Source: Ceratothoa steindachneri (taxonomy: Eukaryota; Arthropoda; Malacostraca; Isopoda; Cymothoidae). Taken from it: a DNA stretch of 64,000 nt. The position numbers and the translations under genes were made by a program. The stretch is taken from the NCBI GenBank assembly GCA_963969495.1, contig OZ018321.1:68833035-68897034 (forward strand), read 5' to 3'. The notes under the pieces were generated by a model. It was not told the DNA's origin. It ran no database searches and saw nothing but the letters and a program-made list of their open reading frames with translations. Of this stretch, positions 1 to 12,542 are shown piece by piece; the stretch's first letter is position 1, and each line of letters opens with the position of its first letter.

Positions 1-36
1 ATTGTCTAATACTCAGAAAACCCAAGAGTGTTCAAA

Positions 37-417
37 AACAAGGTCTGCAGACGAAAATGTCGCGTGACCTCACTTATTCTCATTTATGTACTTACGACTT
101 TGAAAACTTTCAATAATTCTAGGAATATCATTGGAAGGACCTTGTCAATTTTATCCTTTGAAAGAGAATGTAAAACAACATAATGGGCTCAAATTTCGTT
201 AGAATCGGCCGAATAGTCATGATGTCATTGCCAAAATAATATAATTCCCTGGCTAATCTTGGGAGGACATTGGTAATTATATCATTCGAAATATAATGTA
301 AAACAACATAAGGGTTTCAAATTCGTTATAATGGTTGGAATAGTTATGATGTTATTGCCAACAGAATATTATTCCCTAGTTAGACTTGGGAGGACTTTAT
401 CAATATATATTTTTTAA
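37..417 (+). repeat. R127 dispersed repeat, copy A
   Basis: First of six copies of a dispersed family. It opens with the block aacaaggtctgc followed by gtcgcgtg, then holds about three degenerate units of roughly 127 bp. Each unit carries recognisable words such as gaatcggccgaatag, gatgttattgcca and aaaacaacata. The copy ends raggedly where TAG-rich satellite begins. No coding capacity is seen. The class is not recognised. Confidence 0.75.
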
Positions 418-421
418 TTAA

Positions 422-487
422 AATGGCATAGTCTATAATAGTATAGCATAGAATATTATTGAATAGTATAACATAGCATTGTAGCAG
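422..487. repeat. Short TAG-pentamer satellite patch
   Basis: A short stretch of irregular ATAGC/ATAGT words, of the same type as the long array at 1765-3650. It fuses directly to R127 copy A, which suggests the satellite and the repeat were once adjacent, with 488-1764 inserted between them. Confidence 0.55.
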
Positions 488-559
488 AATGAGGTCAAAT
501 GGCGACCAAGTGCCCTTCTGCACCCACATAGATCCTAAGATCACTGCATGGAGCTGTGA

Positions 560-1560
560 AAGCATGGCTGATCCGGGGTAAGGATGCAGCCTACGCCGTT
601 ATCACACGCCCTAGCTATATTTGCCTAGGGACTGATTTCATCGTCTCCAAGGCCACCCCTCAGCAAACATTCTGGTCTTAGGTCCGATGATCGAAGCCGA
701 TTGGACATTCCCAGCCAACGTTATCATAATTTCCCCTTCTCCCGAAGGAGTCGCCGAGTTTTCCCCCAAATCACACGCGCGTCTGGAGGGGCGTCACAGT
801 CACCTCTCCAAGTGCCTATATAATCCTTTGACTCAGTTTAGTGAGCAGCACTGTTAGACTTCCCACCGACTCTGGGGAACGAGCTGAAAGACGCCCCCCT
901 ACCACTCCGGCAGTGGTTTTGAGTCGAGTCGAAGGCTAAATCGATCCGTGAACTCTGCCATAGTCAATCGGCAAGTATCCCCATCCGTGATTTCTGCCAT
1001 TGTGAATCGGCAAGTATCTTCATTCCTGAACTCTGCCATAGTCCATCGGCAAGTATCGACATCAGCGAACTCTGCCATAGTCAAACGGCAAGTACCTGAC
1101 GAGGATTCCCAACTCCGGAGGCTCTACAAGTGCTTCCTCATCTGAAGCAAAGGGTTACCTGACTTCTTCTGTCACATTTATCATGCTCCAACTGGCCCCT
1201 TTTCTGCAACGAACACGTAAGAAATCGTAACAGTTGTCGCCTGCAGATTGATCTTGAATCACCAAACTGAATCTGACCCCTTTAATCCCTTAATTCACCC
1301 ACCTGTATCTTGAGTGGGCATTTAACCCAGTCAGTGCGACCATTCCCTTTAACCCAATATTTGTGTAAATATAAATATCATTTTTGTTGTTAGTAAAGAT
1401 ATATTTTCGTCATTGTCTTGCTTTTGCAACCCTAATGCGTACCAGCTACCTGTTAATCTTTGGCCAACTCGCACTCTGAAATCTTTATTTAAAAGGACCC
1501 TGCAAAGATAATAATACACCATCCCCATTGGACTCATAATAATTTCCCCTTTCACTTACG
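560..1560 (+). mobile_element. LTR-like segment, possibly a solo LTR
   Basis: A GC-richer block between two TAG-satellite stretches. It has a TATA box at 817-823 (tatataa), a following TCAGTT initiator-like word at 833-838, and a downstream tandem repeat (950-1105). This layout resembles a Ty3/gypsy LTR or promoter region. The identical satellite type on both sides fits an insertion. I could not define TG/CA ends or a target duplication, so this is an inference. It could equally be a non-autonomous element or unique sequence. Confidence 0.25.
950..1105. repeat. 39-bp tandem repeat, four units
   Basis: Four head-to-tail units of exactly 39 bp start at 950, 989, 1028 and 1067. Each contains ctctgccat and a cggcaagta word. 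Because 39 is a multiple of three, both strands stay open through the array. On the plus strand this reads as a 13-residue repeat with core SAIVNRQVS, and on the minus strand with core TMAEF. The units differ at scattered positions, so the array is not recent. Confidence 0.9.
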
Positions 1561-1600
1561 GTCTTCAACCATCTTCGGCACAAAGCCCCGAACTACCTAC

Positions 1601-1717
<117 letters not shown>

Positions 1718-1764
1718 AAGTACGAGAGACAGAGAGAGAGAGTGGCCATTCCACGATAGGCATC

Positions 1765-3650
1765 TTATTGCATAGTGGTACTTATAATATTCTAGCATAG
1801 TATAGCATAGCATGGAAAAATATAGTATAGTAAAGTATAATATAGTATAGTATATCTAGTATGTATACTATCTCCTAGCATAGCATATTCTAGTATTGTG
1901 TAGAATAATATAACATTATATACCATAGTTTAGTATAGTATCGAATAGTAGCATGGCAAAACCTTGCTTACCGATGATAGCCTACAATAGTATGGCATAG
2001 CTTAGCATCAGGTAGCCTAGTCTTGTTTAGCCTATCCTAGCTTACTATAACCAAGTGTAGCCTATGATTCCCTATAATAGTAGAACTTACCATACCACAC
2101 TCCAGCGTAGCTAGCATAGTATAGTGAAGCCTTACATAGTATAGCTTAGCCTGGTATAGTAAGATATTGCCTAGACTAGTCTAGCCTAGCCTAGCAGAGA
2201 ATGTATAGTACGCCCTATCTTAGCCTAGAGACCATAGTAAAGCATAGCCTAACATAGCCTATCCTAACAAAAACTAGCCTAACATAGTCTAGTACAGCCT
2301 AGCATATATAGGGTAGTAAAAATTAGCATAGTAGGTATAGCTTATCATAGTATATAATATAACCTATCCTATAATAGTATAGTTTAGCATAGCCTAACTT
2401 AGTATAGTTTCGAATAGTTTAACATAGTATTGCCTAGTCTATCCTCGTATAGGCTAGGGAAGACTAACTTTGCAAATCCTAGCATAGTATAGCCTAACTT
2501 ATCCTAATCTAGCTTAGCATAGTATAGTTTGAGCATAGTATAACCTAGCCTAGCAGAGTATAGCCTAGCTTAGCATAATAGATCCTATCCTATTCTAACA
2601 TGGTATATTTTTGCATAACACAAACAACCCTAGACTATGCTAGCTTACTATGGTAGATTATAATCTAGCATAGTCTAGCGTATTATAGTCCAGCATAGCC
2701 TTTTTTAGCATAACATACCCTCGTATAGCCCAGGCTATTATATCATAGCATAGTAAGGCCTAGAATCACATAGTATACCTTGTAGCCTAGAACACCTTAG
2801 CCTAGGCTAATAAAGACTCGCCTATATAGCCTAACATACTATATATTAGAATAACCTAGCTTGGATTAATATACCTGAGCTTATCACAGTGTATGCTAGC
2901 CTAGTTTATTAAACTATAGCCTGGCCTGCCTAGCAGAGTATAACCTAGTCTAGCTTAGTGCAGCCTATAATTGTATATTAAAACCTAGTCTAGCCTAACT
3001 AACTTAGCTTACCCTAGTCTAGTATAGCCTATCTTAAAAAGCCTAGTTCACTGGAGCCTAGCCTAGTATATTCTATTCCAGCCTAGTCTAGACTAGCATA
3101 GCCTGTTATAGTATATCATAGCCTACCTAACCCTACCCTAACTTAGACTAGTTGTTATTGTATAGTATATCTTAGTATTGCCTAACATAAACTCTAATAG
3201 TAGATCTTGGCCTAGGCTTGCATATCATTCATAAAATAGCCTAGCCTACTCTAGCAAACCCTCGCTTATCCTAGCCTGGTATAGCGAAGACTAACCTAGC
3301 ATACCATAGCGTAGTCTAGCCTAGTATGTCCTTTCATGCCCTGCCTAGACTAGTATAACTTAGCCTAGCCTAGCATAGCCTAGACCATCATTAAATATCC
3401 TAGACATGTATAGCCTATACTATACTATTATAACCTGGTCAAGCATAGCTTATCATTGTCTAGCCTACCATACTACATGTTATCCAGCATAGCATATTAT
3501 AGTCTAAATTAGCATAGTGTATCATACCCTTGCATATTATATCTTAGCATAAGTTAGCGCAATTTATCCTAGCATAGCATAGCATAGCATATTTTAGGCT
3601 TGCCTAGCAAAGAATACCATATTTTAGCTAAGTCTAATCCAGTAGAGTAT
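1765..3650. repeat. Degenerate pentamer satellite (TAGCM/TAGTA type)
   Basis: Roughly 1.9 kb made almost entirely of five-base words such as CTAGC, ATAGC, ATAGT, CCTAG and CCTAA in irregular order. The period of five is clear, but no higher-order unit is obvious. Stop codons (TAG) fill all forward frames, so it is non-coding. Some runs contain CCTAA, the arthropod telomere unit, but pure CCTAA arrays are absent. Confidence 0.9.
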
Positions 3651-4029
3651 GGGCCGAAAAGTTATGATTTTACTGCCCAAACAAATAATTCACGGGATAA
3701 CTTTGATAGGACTTTGTCAATTATATCATTTAAAGAAAAGGTAAAACAACATAAAGATTTTAAATTTCACTAGATTGTCCCGAATAGTTATGATGTTATT
3801 GCCAAAACAACATAATTCCCGGGCTAACCTTAGGAGGACTTTGGCAATCATAGCATTCGAAAGAGAATGTAAAACAACATAAGTTTACAGATTTCGTTAC
3901 AGTCAGCCTAATAGTTACAATGTTATTCCTAAAACAATAAAAAAAGATAAACGGGGACTGACTGATTGACCGACCAATCAACATAGGGAGATGTAGATTT
4001 TCTCTCGACCTGACTCACACGCGACTAAA
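3651..4029 (+). repeat. R127 dispersed repeat, copy B (5' truncated)
   Basis: It starts inside a unit directly after the pentamer satellite and keeps two to three of the ~127-bp units. It reaches the family's 3' end, where cacacgcgactaaaa closes the copy (ending near 4029). The right end is therefore intact and the left end lost. Confidence 0.75.
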
Positions 4030-4054
4030 AATAATGTTATTAAAAGTAAACTCA

Positions 4055-5365
4055 GTATAATGTGGAGGGTTAATAATAATGCTTGGGTAACAAGGCAATT
4101 TTTCACCTGGTGGATGTTTGAAGTGTTTGCCCCGATTGTGAAAATATATCTAGAGGAGAAATATTTACCCCTCAAGGCCCTTCTGGTAATGGACAACGCT
4201 CCTGATCACCTTTCATGCATGGAAGAATATTTGGTGGTTGAATACAGCTTAATCCTAGTTCAGTTTTTGCCCCCTAACACCACTCCTGTAATCTAGCACA
4301 TGGATCAGCAGGTCATTTCAAAATTCAAGAGGCTTTCCACAAAGGCACCTTTCAAAGGTTCTTTGAAGTGACCTCTGACACAGAACTAACCCCCAGGGAC
4401 TTTTGGAAGAACCATTTTTATATCCTTCATTGCTTGAGGATAATAGACAAAGCCTGGAAAGAAGTTTCTTTAAGGACGCTGAACTCTGCCTGGAAGAATA
4501 TGTTGCAAGAATGTGTGCAGCCAGAGACTTTGAAAGCTTTGACACAGAGCCCTGCAGAGATGGATGATATTGTGTCCCTGGGGAAAACCCTGGGTTGAAA
4601 TGTAGACAGGGATGATGTGAAAGAGTTGATCGGAGACCACATAAATGAGCTGACCACTAACGAACTCCAAGAACTACACACGCAGCAGCAAGAAGCAGTG
4701 GTTGACAAAATCTTTTCAAAGGAGGAGTAAAGTAAGGTAAGCATTTCCACTGCATAAATTAACGAACTGTGTCACCAAGGGAAGAATACATAGAGAGTGG
4801 CGGAGAAATGGCATCCTAAACCTTCAGTGGTGAACGGTAGCATCAACCTGTTTAATGACAACGTTAATGAGCATTTTAGAAAAATTGTGAAAAATCGTCA
4901 AAGGCAGAAAACAATGGCAGGTATTTGAAGAAAGAATCCCAAGATTCGTCTAGTGCCAAAGGACAAAAAAGTAAGAACACCAGAAAGAAAGAAAAGGCCA
5001 GAAGGGATGTTACGAGTAGCTGATGCTTTTTATGGAATGTGACTTCCCTTATAAACAGTAACATCAACTTTTCCCCCTCCCTACTCCTCTTCACCTTCCA
5101 CTGATGCCATCAGCTCACCTGAGTACAACTAAAGTGCAGTTAAATTTTTATTTATTTCATGTATGTACAGTACTGTATATTCATGTTTTTTTCATAACTT
5201 TTATGTATTTTATGCTTAAAATATTATTACATATAAAGGTTTAAATAAGCAATCATCATGTAAGTCAGGAACGGATTAATCAAATTAACATTAATTCTTA
5301 TGGGAAAAAATGATTCGCAATTCGAACAGCCTCCTGGAACGGATTGTGTACGAATGGCGTGGCTC
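4055..5365 (+). pseudogene. Tigger/pogo-type DDE transposase remnant with its 3' non-coding end
   Basis: Cut-and-paste DNA transposase fragment of the Tigger/jerky (pogo) branch. The reading frame from 4060 gives the core DDE segment, including NNAWVTRQFF, LLVMDNAPDH (second catalytic Asp) and LPPNTTPVI. A TAG at 4294-4296 replaces the expected Gln, and the third Asp follows in MDQQVIS. A frameshift before 4368 moves the protein to another frame, which continues with FWKNHFYILHCLRIIDKAW and SLRTLNSAWKNM to about 4730. Downstream, 5250-5365 resembles the typical Tigger 3' region (ttatgggaaaaa, then ggaacggattgtgtacgaatg). The N-terminal DNA-binding half is missing: the remnant starts immediately after an R127 copy. 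The family assignment is strong; the element is dead. Confidence 0.85.
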
Positions 5366-6660
5366 GACTTTATTTTCCTTAAAAATGCCATTTCCTTTTA
5401 ATTAAAATAACGATTGTTTAAGTTTTTTTTACTATCCCGCTCATCACCGTGACAGGAAATAATCATAATATTGGATTATTTTTTTAATGCTGAGTTGGAG
5501 CCTGAGGCCTTGAAATGGTGTCTCCTTTGGGCCCCTGAAAGTGCCAATCTTCTGTTTTTCTTTCTCTTTGGCAGTTGTGAGCTTTCCGATGCCGGAAAAG
5601 GGAAACGCTAAACTAAAAAATAGGGGTGAGAATTCAACGACATTAACCAATTTGCCAACGTGACCAAATTCTCATTACTGTGAATTTCATTTCGAAACTG
5701 GTCGTAACTTCACAAAGCGGCAAATCCGGGGCATTTAAATGGTAGTGGTTGGTAGGGCTCGGTATTCTTTTCGCCGTAATGACTCAATCCTAAAGGCAGA
5801 CGCAAAGACAAAAATGAGACGTGGATTTGACAGTTGATGAGTCAAAGGAAACAAAAATTGGTTAATTATATTTATAGAAAACTAAGAGCAAGGGAAGGGG
5901 ATAACAGAGCATGACAGGCACTAGAAAAAGAGAATAGAAAGGAAAAGTAACCACAGAAAGATACAATAACTGCAATCGCAAATCAACTGAAATAGCCCGA
6001 GGAAAAACATCTCAAACATCCTAAGATAAGTTCACACAGTGCTTATAACATCCCTTAGCTCTCTCCCATTTTAGATGAAAGCATCTGAAGCCATGAATGT
6101 CTCAAATAATAGAAACCGGAGAGTAAATGTGTGTGTGGTAGTCAGTTGTTTTGGTTCAATATAAGAAAAACGCAGGAAACCGACCACAACGTATAGGCCT
6201 ATATACCTGAAAAAGGTGCAAAGCTGAAATAGGAAGTAATTTCGCATTTTTATTATTCTCTTCTTCTTAAGGTTTTTTATTTTTCTGTCACTTTAAAGAT
6301 TACTGCAATACTAGTCAGGTGAACCATATTTCTTTCTCCTTCATCTTCCGCCTCTTCTCTTCTCGTAATTAGTTGATTTTCAATGTCGTAATCTCGTGCC
6401 TGTATTAGGGAATCACTTGCCTCTCTTGCTAAGGTTAATAAAAGGTCTATCCAATTTCTCCATTGCAAGTTCATTTTTATTCTCATTCATGTCCACTCTC
6501 AGCTGGTGAAACTTCAACGGAGACTACGAAGACATGTCGAGCACAAGGGAACACAACAGGTGTTCTGACTGCATCCTGAATTCATCCATTAACTGCGGGA
6601 CAAAGTGATGGAAGGCACAAGTAAGAGAATTAGAGATTTAGCGAGAGTTGGGTGTTGGAT
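5366..6660. other. No recognised feature
   Basis: AT-rich sequence with only short, unconvincing reading frames. I see no repeats shared with the rest of the window and no protein similarity that I recognise. Confidence 0.4.
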
Positions 6661-6684
6661 TCACCATCATGAAGCTGTCCCTAA

Positions 6685-7300
6685 ATGTGGACCTACGCTA
6701 TTACTTGTTCAAGACGCGCAACGGACAAATTCTGACAGCCAAAAGCCAAGGACAAAAAAATCCTGAACAAAATATTGAAGCATCTTGTTGAGCCGGTGAT
6801 GACCTGTTTCTTCTAAGTTGAAAAGATTCTAGCTGAAGGTCAGTTAAAACAAATCCAGAATAACAGGCAGTTTGACTATAATTCATACGACGTCCACGTA
6901 TCATGAAGACCAAGTTGCGTAAAGTGTGATGCTTTATCGGGGTGTCTCCAGTGAGGGTGACTCCATGCCACACCACAGAATTCAGCGAGTTTTAAGCTCA
7001 ATTCAGATGACTATGTGGAGCTGCTGGAAATTGGGGTCAAATACTGGTGGAGAGGGTTGCTGCTGGAAAGTCAAACCTCATGAGAGATTCACAAGTGGTG
7101 GTCCGAGAATTTCTACCACTTCACCAGACCCTCTTTCTGGTCTCGTAGATCCCGATTTTAATCTTATTGATCACTATGTGTGGGTCGCGGTTAAAAAAGA
7201 CACTAACTGCTTTGCCTTTCACCCCCTCTGGGGTTTTAGGCAGAGCGGTGGTGGCCAAGATCAAAGAGCTGTTCGAAGATCTTTCCAGATTTATTAAAAT
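6685..7300 (+). pseudogene. Tc1/mariner-superfamily transposase remnant (lineage 1)
   Basis: Pieces of a Tc1/mariner transposase lie in shifting frames. In order: DLRYYLFKTRNG (end of the DNA-binding region), MKTK near 6903, GVSSEGDSMPHH, FKLNSDDYVELLE with the following VKYW, VAAGKS, and finally DPDFNLIDHYVW near 7148, which corresponds to the third-acidic motif (usually SPDxNPxDYxVW). The order and spacing match a single decayed gene, with at least three frameshifts and several stops. The N-terminus and TIRs were not identified. The piece around 6926-7297 is open for 123 codons, but it is a composite of frames and should not be read as a protein. Confidence 0.75.
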
Positions 7301-8835
7301 GTTAGCATTTCATAAATACTAAGAAAAATAGTGCATTCCTAAGCGGAATTCAAACTTGGGTTCTGGACCTGTTTCTGTAGGATGTGAGTTTCAGTCCCTG
7401 GAGGCCTGCTATTCGATCAAAAGGGTGAAATGATGATAATTATCATTAACGGTAAATTGAAGGTCTTATGCTATTCTAATCTATTTCGTATTATTCTTTT
7501 GTCTAAAGAAATGTTTTAATCTTTTTCGATTCCAGAAATCGTTCTTCCCAAAGAAAAGCTTTGAACTATTGTTGCTCTGTATCAAACCAAAGTGGCCTGA
7601 AATGAAGAGATAGTTACTAAAGGTATTGCACCAAGAAACAGCAATTTATTTTACCATTAATGACATTAAAAAGTTAGCAAAATTCTTGGCTAAAAATAAA
7701 ATCGAACTAGAGGGACCTTTCCCCAGGAATTCACCAAATTGTCCCCCCAAAAAAATTTCTTGGTGATAATCAAACTGGCGGTTGATAAACGGAGGCCATC
7801 CATTATGAGCAATTTTAGTTACTTAATGAGCAAATGTGAAACAATATCAGTCAAGGTATCATCACAAATTTGGTCCTCAGCATGCCAAAACGAAGTGAAA
7901 CAGTCATGAAGAATAATGCATATCATTCTAAATATTGTCTGAGCAACTCAATTGACTGTGGCACGGGTAGATACTCATGTAAGGATATAGATGTTTATTG
8001 TTTACTTGAAGCAAACAAGAGAACTGGAATGAATGGAAGCAAACAGATAAGGAGGAATTCAATCTTCCAATTAAAACGCAATAACAACGAGGGCGTATCG
8101 TAAGGAGGGATCCTTATGAAGATATATCGCCGGAGATTCTCCTACAGGAATTGATGTTGATAAAGGAAACTGTGGGTGTTAGGGCCGAGAGGGCACACGA
8201 TCCTCCAGATGTTAGCCGCAGCAAGGATGCGTATGCTAGGCTTGGCATCTCTTCGTGGATAGAAAAATGCATATACAAATGTATATAAAAATGAAATATA
8301 CAATAGAAATAAAAAGAAAGTGAAAGATCGAGCGGAGCTACCGAGATCTTCTACGCTGACCAGTCATTTCTCAACGCAACTTCAAAACGGGGCCATTCCT
8401 CTTCCTTCCTCCTGAATATCAATGCTCTATAATTAAGACAAATGTATATAATATATTTACATACATTTCGTGTCCAAATGATTCTTCTTTTTTCATGGAT
8501 GCAAAGATATGTTTGAATAATCGCGTATTTACTTTAGAATTGCAAAATGAGTTTAAGTAAAAATGCTGTCATTTGGGACAGCACGGTTACACTAGTACCA
8601 TTTTAATCGTGTTTTTACCCGAATAAATAATAAAAGCGTCTTGTTTCCTGACTATATAATTATAACCACCACCTCGTGCTCATCTTGAGCTCAGCCGAAT
8701 TTAGCATAGTTTTAACCTCTTAAATGTATTATTGTTCCTCCCCTCATTTATGGAGCCATCGCTAAAATTCCCTCCTCTCGCTAGACCTTTCTAGGAATTA
8801 ACTTCCTTACAAGGAATAAAAAATTTTCCCCTCGA
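7301..8835. other. No recognised feature
   Basis: Mostly AT-rich. A palindrome, atgataattatcat, lies near 7432. Around 8130-8235 words such as ctccagatg and gcatg recur loosely in the 8990 region, suggesting old duplication. No gene can be supported. Confidence 0.35.
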
Positions 8836-8905
8836 ATTTAAAGAAAAACACCAACGAGGACATCACCATGAAGTTTATAAGGCAAGATCTGTAGAGAAAG
8901 TGGGG
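8836..8905 (+). repeat. Dispersed repeat, copy 1 (pair with 50323-50395)
   Basis: The block beginning gaatttaaagaaaaacacca, followed by acgagg and tgaagtttataaggcaagat, is matched with a few substitutions at about 50323-50395 on the same strand. The family is not recognised. Confidence 0.5.
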
Positions 8906-9715
8906 AAGACTCATGATGTAAAAATGTGTGGAAGATACCCTTGCAGGCATTGGGGGCGGGAAGACACGCAACTTCGGACATTAAAAAAGGGAGGGAACTC
9001 AATTCTCCAGATGCCAGCCCCAGCATGGTTGCCCATGATACTACATCGGACATCCTTTTGTGGGTTGGATAAAAAATGGTGGTTAGAGGGCAACCATGTT
9101 ATAAAGTACCACTCTCGACTGGAGAGAAGAAAGAGTGGTTAACCCCGCCCCCTTCCTAACCGCGACCGCGGAAGAAGGGGAGACTTCTGCTCGCCGACTA
9201 CCCTACAAAATTAGCTACCGGTCAAGAGAAAGCGGTAAAAAGAAGCTTCGAATAAAGTCTTGAAATAGATAAAGGGGACGAGAGGCACTGTGCACCCTTT
9301 CACTGGATCTGACGTACAAATCTTTAGTGCAGGCCTCTTATTTCTCATTTTGCAGATTGTGTCTGGGGGAAATTCGGTTCCCCACTTCAAAAGGAAAATA
9401 ATCCATAATTTGTTCCCTAATTGTGTTCATTGGATCGATCTTCAATGAATTCATTTCTCACCTAGTATTAGTTTGGTATTATCAAATCCTTTCTTCAATT
9501 TGGAGACAAGAACTAAACTGTGCACCCAAAGCAAGGGTGAATCAGTGATGTTTATCAAGTATAATGATCTCCTTAGCAATACGAATAGACATTCTGTAAA
9601 TAAATTCTCTGGTAGGAAAACTCTTTGACAGTCTCGTATTAGAGAGCGAATTATGATATATTAGATCTCCCAAACATAATAAATAATACTCAGCATGGCT
9701 TTAAGTGTCAGGTCT
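8906..9715. other. No recognised feature
   Basis: This contains GC-richer patches around 8940-9230 with an 80-codon plus-strand frame. Nothing in that frame resembles a known family. Confidence 0.35.
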
Positions 9716-9719
9716 CGTG

Positions 9720-11345
9720 TGTGATTAATTTTCTGAGGGTGTTTCACGAAATGGTCACAAAAGCTTGGAACAACATAAAGATGCCAATATAATTCATACA
9801 GATTTTCAAAAAGCGTTTGATACTTTATGACATAAATGACTTTTGATTAACTTAAAAGCATTTGAATTAAGGCATAATTATTTAAGTGGCTTGCAAATTG
9901 CCTAGCCGACGCAGACACAGATTAATGGGAGTGAGTCGAGCTTGGCATAGTTACAAGGATCGTCGTTCATGGATCCGTTTGCGGACCTTTATTTTTATCA
10001 ATGTCTACTAAAATCCTAGACGATAATTAACTATCAAGTATTCTAAAATTAGCGGTCAATACAATAATGAGAAATAGAACGAAATTAATATCGATGAGAT
10101 TTTGAAAATTTGCAAAGCGCCTTTGGTTAGAGATATTAGTGGAATGGACAAAGAGGTGCCAGATGAGATTTTAATTAAGTAAGTGCAATGTAATGCACCT
10201 AAGTAGGTCGCCACAACTCTAAGCACTTGTACAAGATGGGTGGTCACAATCCGAATGGGGTCATTATTAAAAAGGATTTGGGTGCCTAAATTTCGAGTGA
10301 CATAGAAGCGTCTAAGCAATGAGGACAGGTTTTCTTACATGTTAATAAAAATAATATTATTCCATTGAATGGAGAAGCGCTTGTTAAACCTCACTCAGAG
10401 TATGAGGTTCAATTTTTGTCTTCTCACCGTGCAATTGGGTGCTCCGTCTAGACTCTTACACCTGGAATCTGGAGGATTGACACGCCTTCTCAGAGTCTTA
10501 AACTATATTGGAATTACCTGGGTTTTATTCCTTTTAGACATTTACTTTTACCCTCTTTTCGCCAGTATCATTATTAGCCACTTCTTGCCTATCTATCTTG
10601 TTTGGTGGTTAATTTTGCAGCCTAGTCACCGACCAGCTTCTGTATATTCATCCTTGGACTTGTGATTTCTTACCTATCCTTTTACTCGAAAGCAAGGGAA
10701 TGACACTGGCATTAAGGGTACCTTGCTGCGGCTGAAATCAAGAGGATTATGTGTCTTTCATGTTCCAACGCCCGCAATTTAACACCCGCACCCCAATAAA
10801 TTCAGCTGAATCTGCAGCTATATGACGTCCAAACATTGTCCCTTTCACCTGCTTCATCACTTTTTTACAGATCTCTCCTTACAAAATTTTTCGTCAATCG
10901 CCCTCGTTACTATTGCGTTCTCAACTCGATGGAAATACATTGTTCCCCTCTGTCAAAAAACACAGCCACCTTAGTGAGGGTTGAGCGAAGAGCGACAAAA
11001 TTAATCCCTGAGCTTAGAAATAAATCGCAGGGCGACAGTTTGGGATTTTAATCTGCTTTCACTATGAAATCGTCAATTACTTGTGAACTTATCGAATTTT
11101 TGAAATACCAAACGGTTTAACAAAGAGATGCTTTTTGAGTTGGAAAATCTCGGGGCCACGAAAAATAATGATGGGTTCATTCTTGGTATCAAAAGGTTTA
11201 AAATCACGATAGCTTAGAATTCTTTCTCGCAATTAGATAACTACAATATGGAATAAATATCCTCGTAAGTTGACGAAAGCAGCTCAAATGCTTAAGAAAA
11301 GAATCTAAATTGATTAAATCTAGAAAATATGTTTATCTGATAATA
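9720..11345 (+). pseudogene. CR1-like LINE reverse transcriptase remnant
   Basis: Decayed non-LTR retrotransposon. Frames in order show YTDFQKAFDTL (RT motif with the first catalytic Asp, about 9800), then LINLKAFELRHNYLSG. A degraded GSVCGPLFL follows, corresponding to the usual PQGSVLGPLLF. Next come EWTKRCQMRF and SKCNVMHL near 10150, VERRATKLIPELRNK near 10990, and the C-terminal SRGHEK with KRFKITIA near 11150-11220. This order is that of the RT thumb and C-terminal region of CR1/L2-like LINEs. Stops and frameshifts are frequent. An unrelated-looking 400-bp segment (about 10430-10830) interrupts the order. The word ttgggtgctccgtctagact in it recurs as a diverged copy near 11413, so it may be a 3' UTR piece of a second copy. 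Confidence 0.75.
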
Positions 11346-11349
11346 GGCT

Positions 11350-12440
11350 TATACTCTTTTATACTGGGACCCTCTCTCTTCCCTTCTTTTGAACAGGCCT
11401 TGACACCGCAAGTGGGTGCCCCGTTGAGACTGTTACACGAGTGGGACTGCCTTTCTCCCACCATCCAGCCGAATAACATTCTCACTTACCTCCTAGCTAG
11501 CATCTGAATGTACATGTTAGACGTCAACCTTCTTTCAGCCATTCACATCTGGTTGGTCCCGATATGGGGTGGAAGCACCCGTCCCTCTTGGTTCGAGCTC
11601 CAGTTCAACAAGTCAATGGTATTAGCTTATACCATCGAGGTTGGATCTTACCAAGCAGACACATTTCTTTTGTGAAACCTTCATCTGTTCAGAGCAAGCT
11701 TCGAATCGTTTTCGTCCCCAAAAAATTGGCTAGGATTCCTTTCATCTCATCAAGACCCTCCCTATATCTCAAGGATTTCCAGTTTGCCGTGTGAGACTTC
11801 CCGCCGAGCCGCGTCAGAGTCTCGATTTTTGGAGGTTGCCCTTCTCTGGATAAGAGGTGCCATCGTCCGTCTTCAAGGAGGATCGTAAACTCGTCTTCTG
11901 ACCATCCACCCTTCATTCTCGTCACCGTCAGTATATTGGGCCGAGATTCAGGTCCATTGGCATTCTCCATTTCCCAGCGCCGACTCGCTAAATGATTCCC
12001 ATTTCTCGAATTGAGCCCATTAAGGTAAATCCACCCTTCCTTGTATCTCCCGTTAATCGACCAATATACAAACATAAAATATTCCCTCCGTCTAACTGAT
12101 TTTTGTAATATTCCATTAGATAACTGATTAACGAGCTATTAACGTTCCCATAATGCCCATTAATCTGTTTCTGTCAGAGTTATCCTTTATTTAAATTCAT
12201 TTGTATTTTCCCGTATGTATATATATTAACTAGTGAATTATTAAAATTATATTTTAGTTTTCACTCTTTAAATATACCCCTGAACTGCAACTTGCTAAAC
12301 TCATTAAACGCTATCGGCCCCTATAGCCCCCTGTAGCAAATCGCACTCTTATACCTCGTAATCTATGGATTACTCTTACGAAGTGAACGTACTTGTATGT
12401 AGCGAAGGACGCGTACGTACATTAGAGGATATATGTATAT
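11350..12440. other. Unassigned, with a 128-codon minus-strand frame
   Basis: The minus strand is open from 12075 to 11689 (128 codons, ATG start). The frame contains RMKGGWSEDEFTILLEDGRW and similar charged stretches. I do not recognise it, and no splice sites or neighbouring exons support it. It may be chance or an old repeat-derived frame. The rest is AT-rich. Confidence 0.2.
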
Positions 12441-12441
12441 A

Positions 12442-12445
<4 letters not shown>

Positions 12446-12508
<63 letters not shown>

Positions 12509-12542
12509 TCTTGTGGCTTTTATCTCTTTCATCCCAACCAAT

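Noticed and set aside
5825..5856. Possible hammerhead ribozyme core (ttgatgagtc...gaaac)
   Set aside because: The conserved CUGAUGA is altered, the stem II pairs are too few and the CGAAA element is incomplete. No flanking stems were found.
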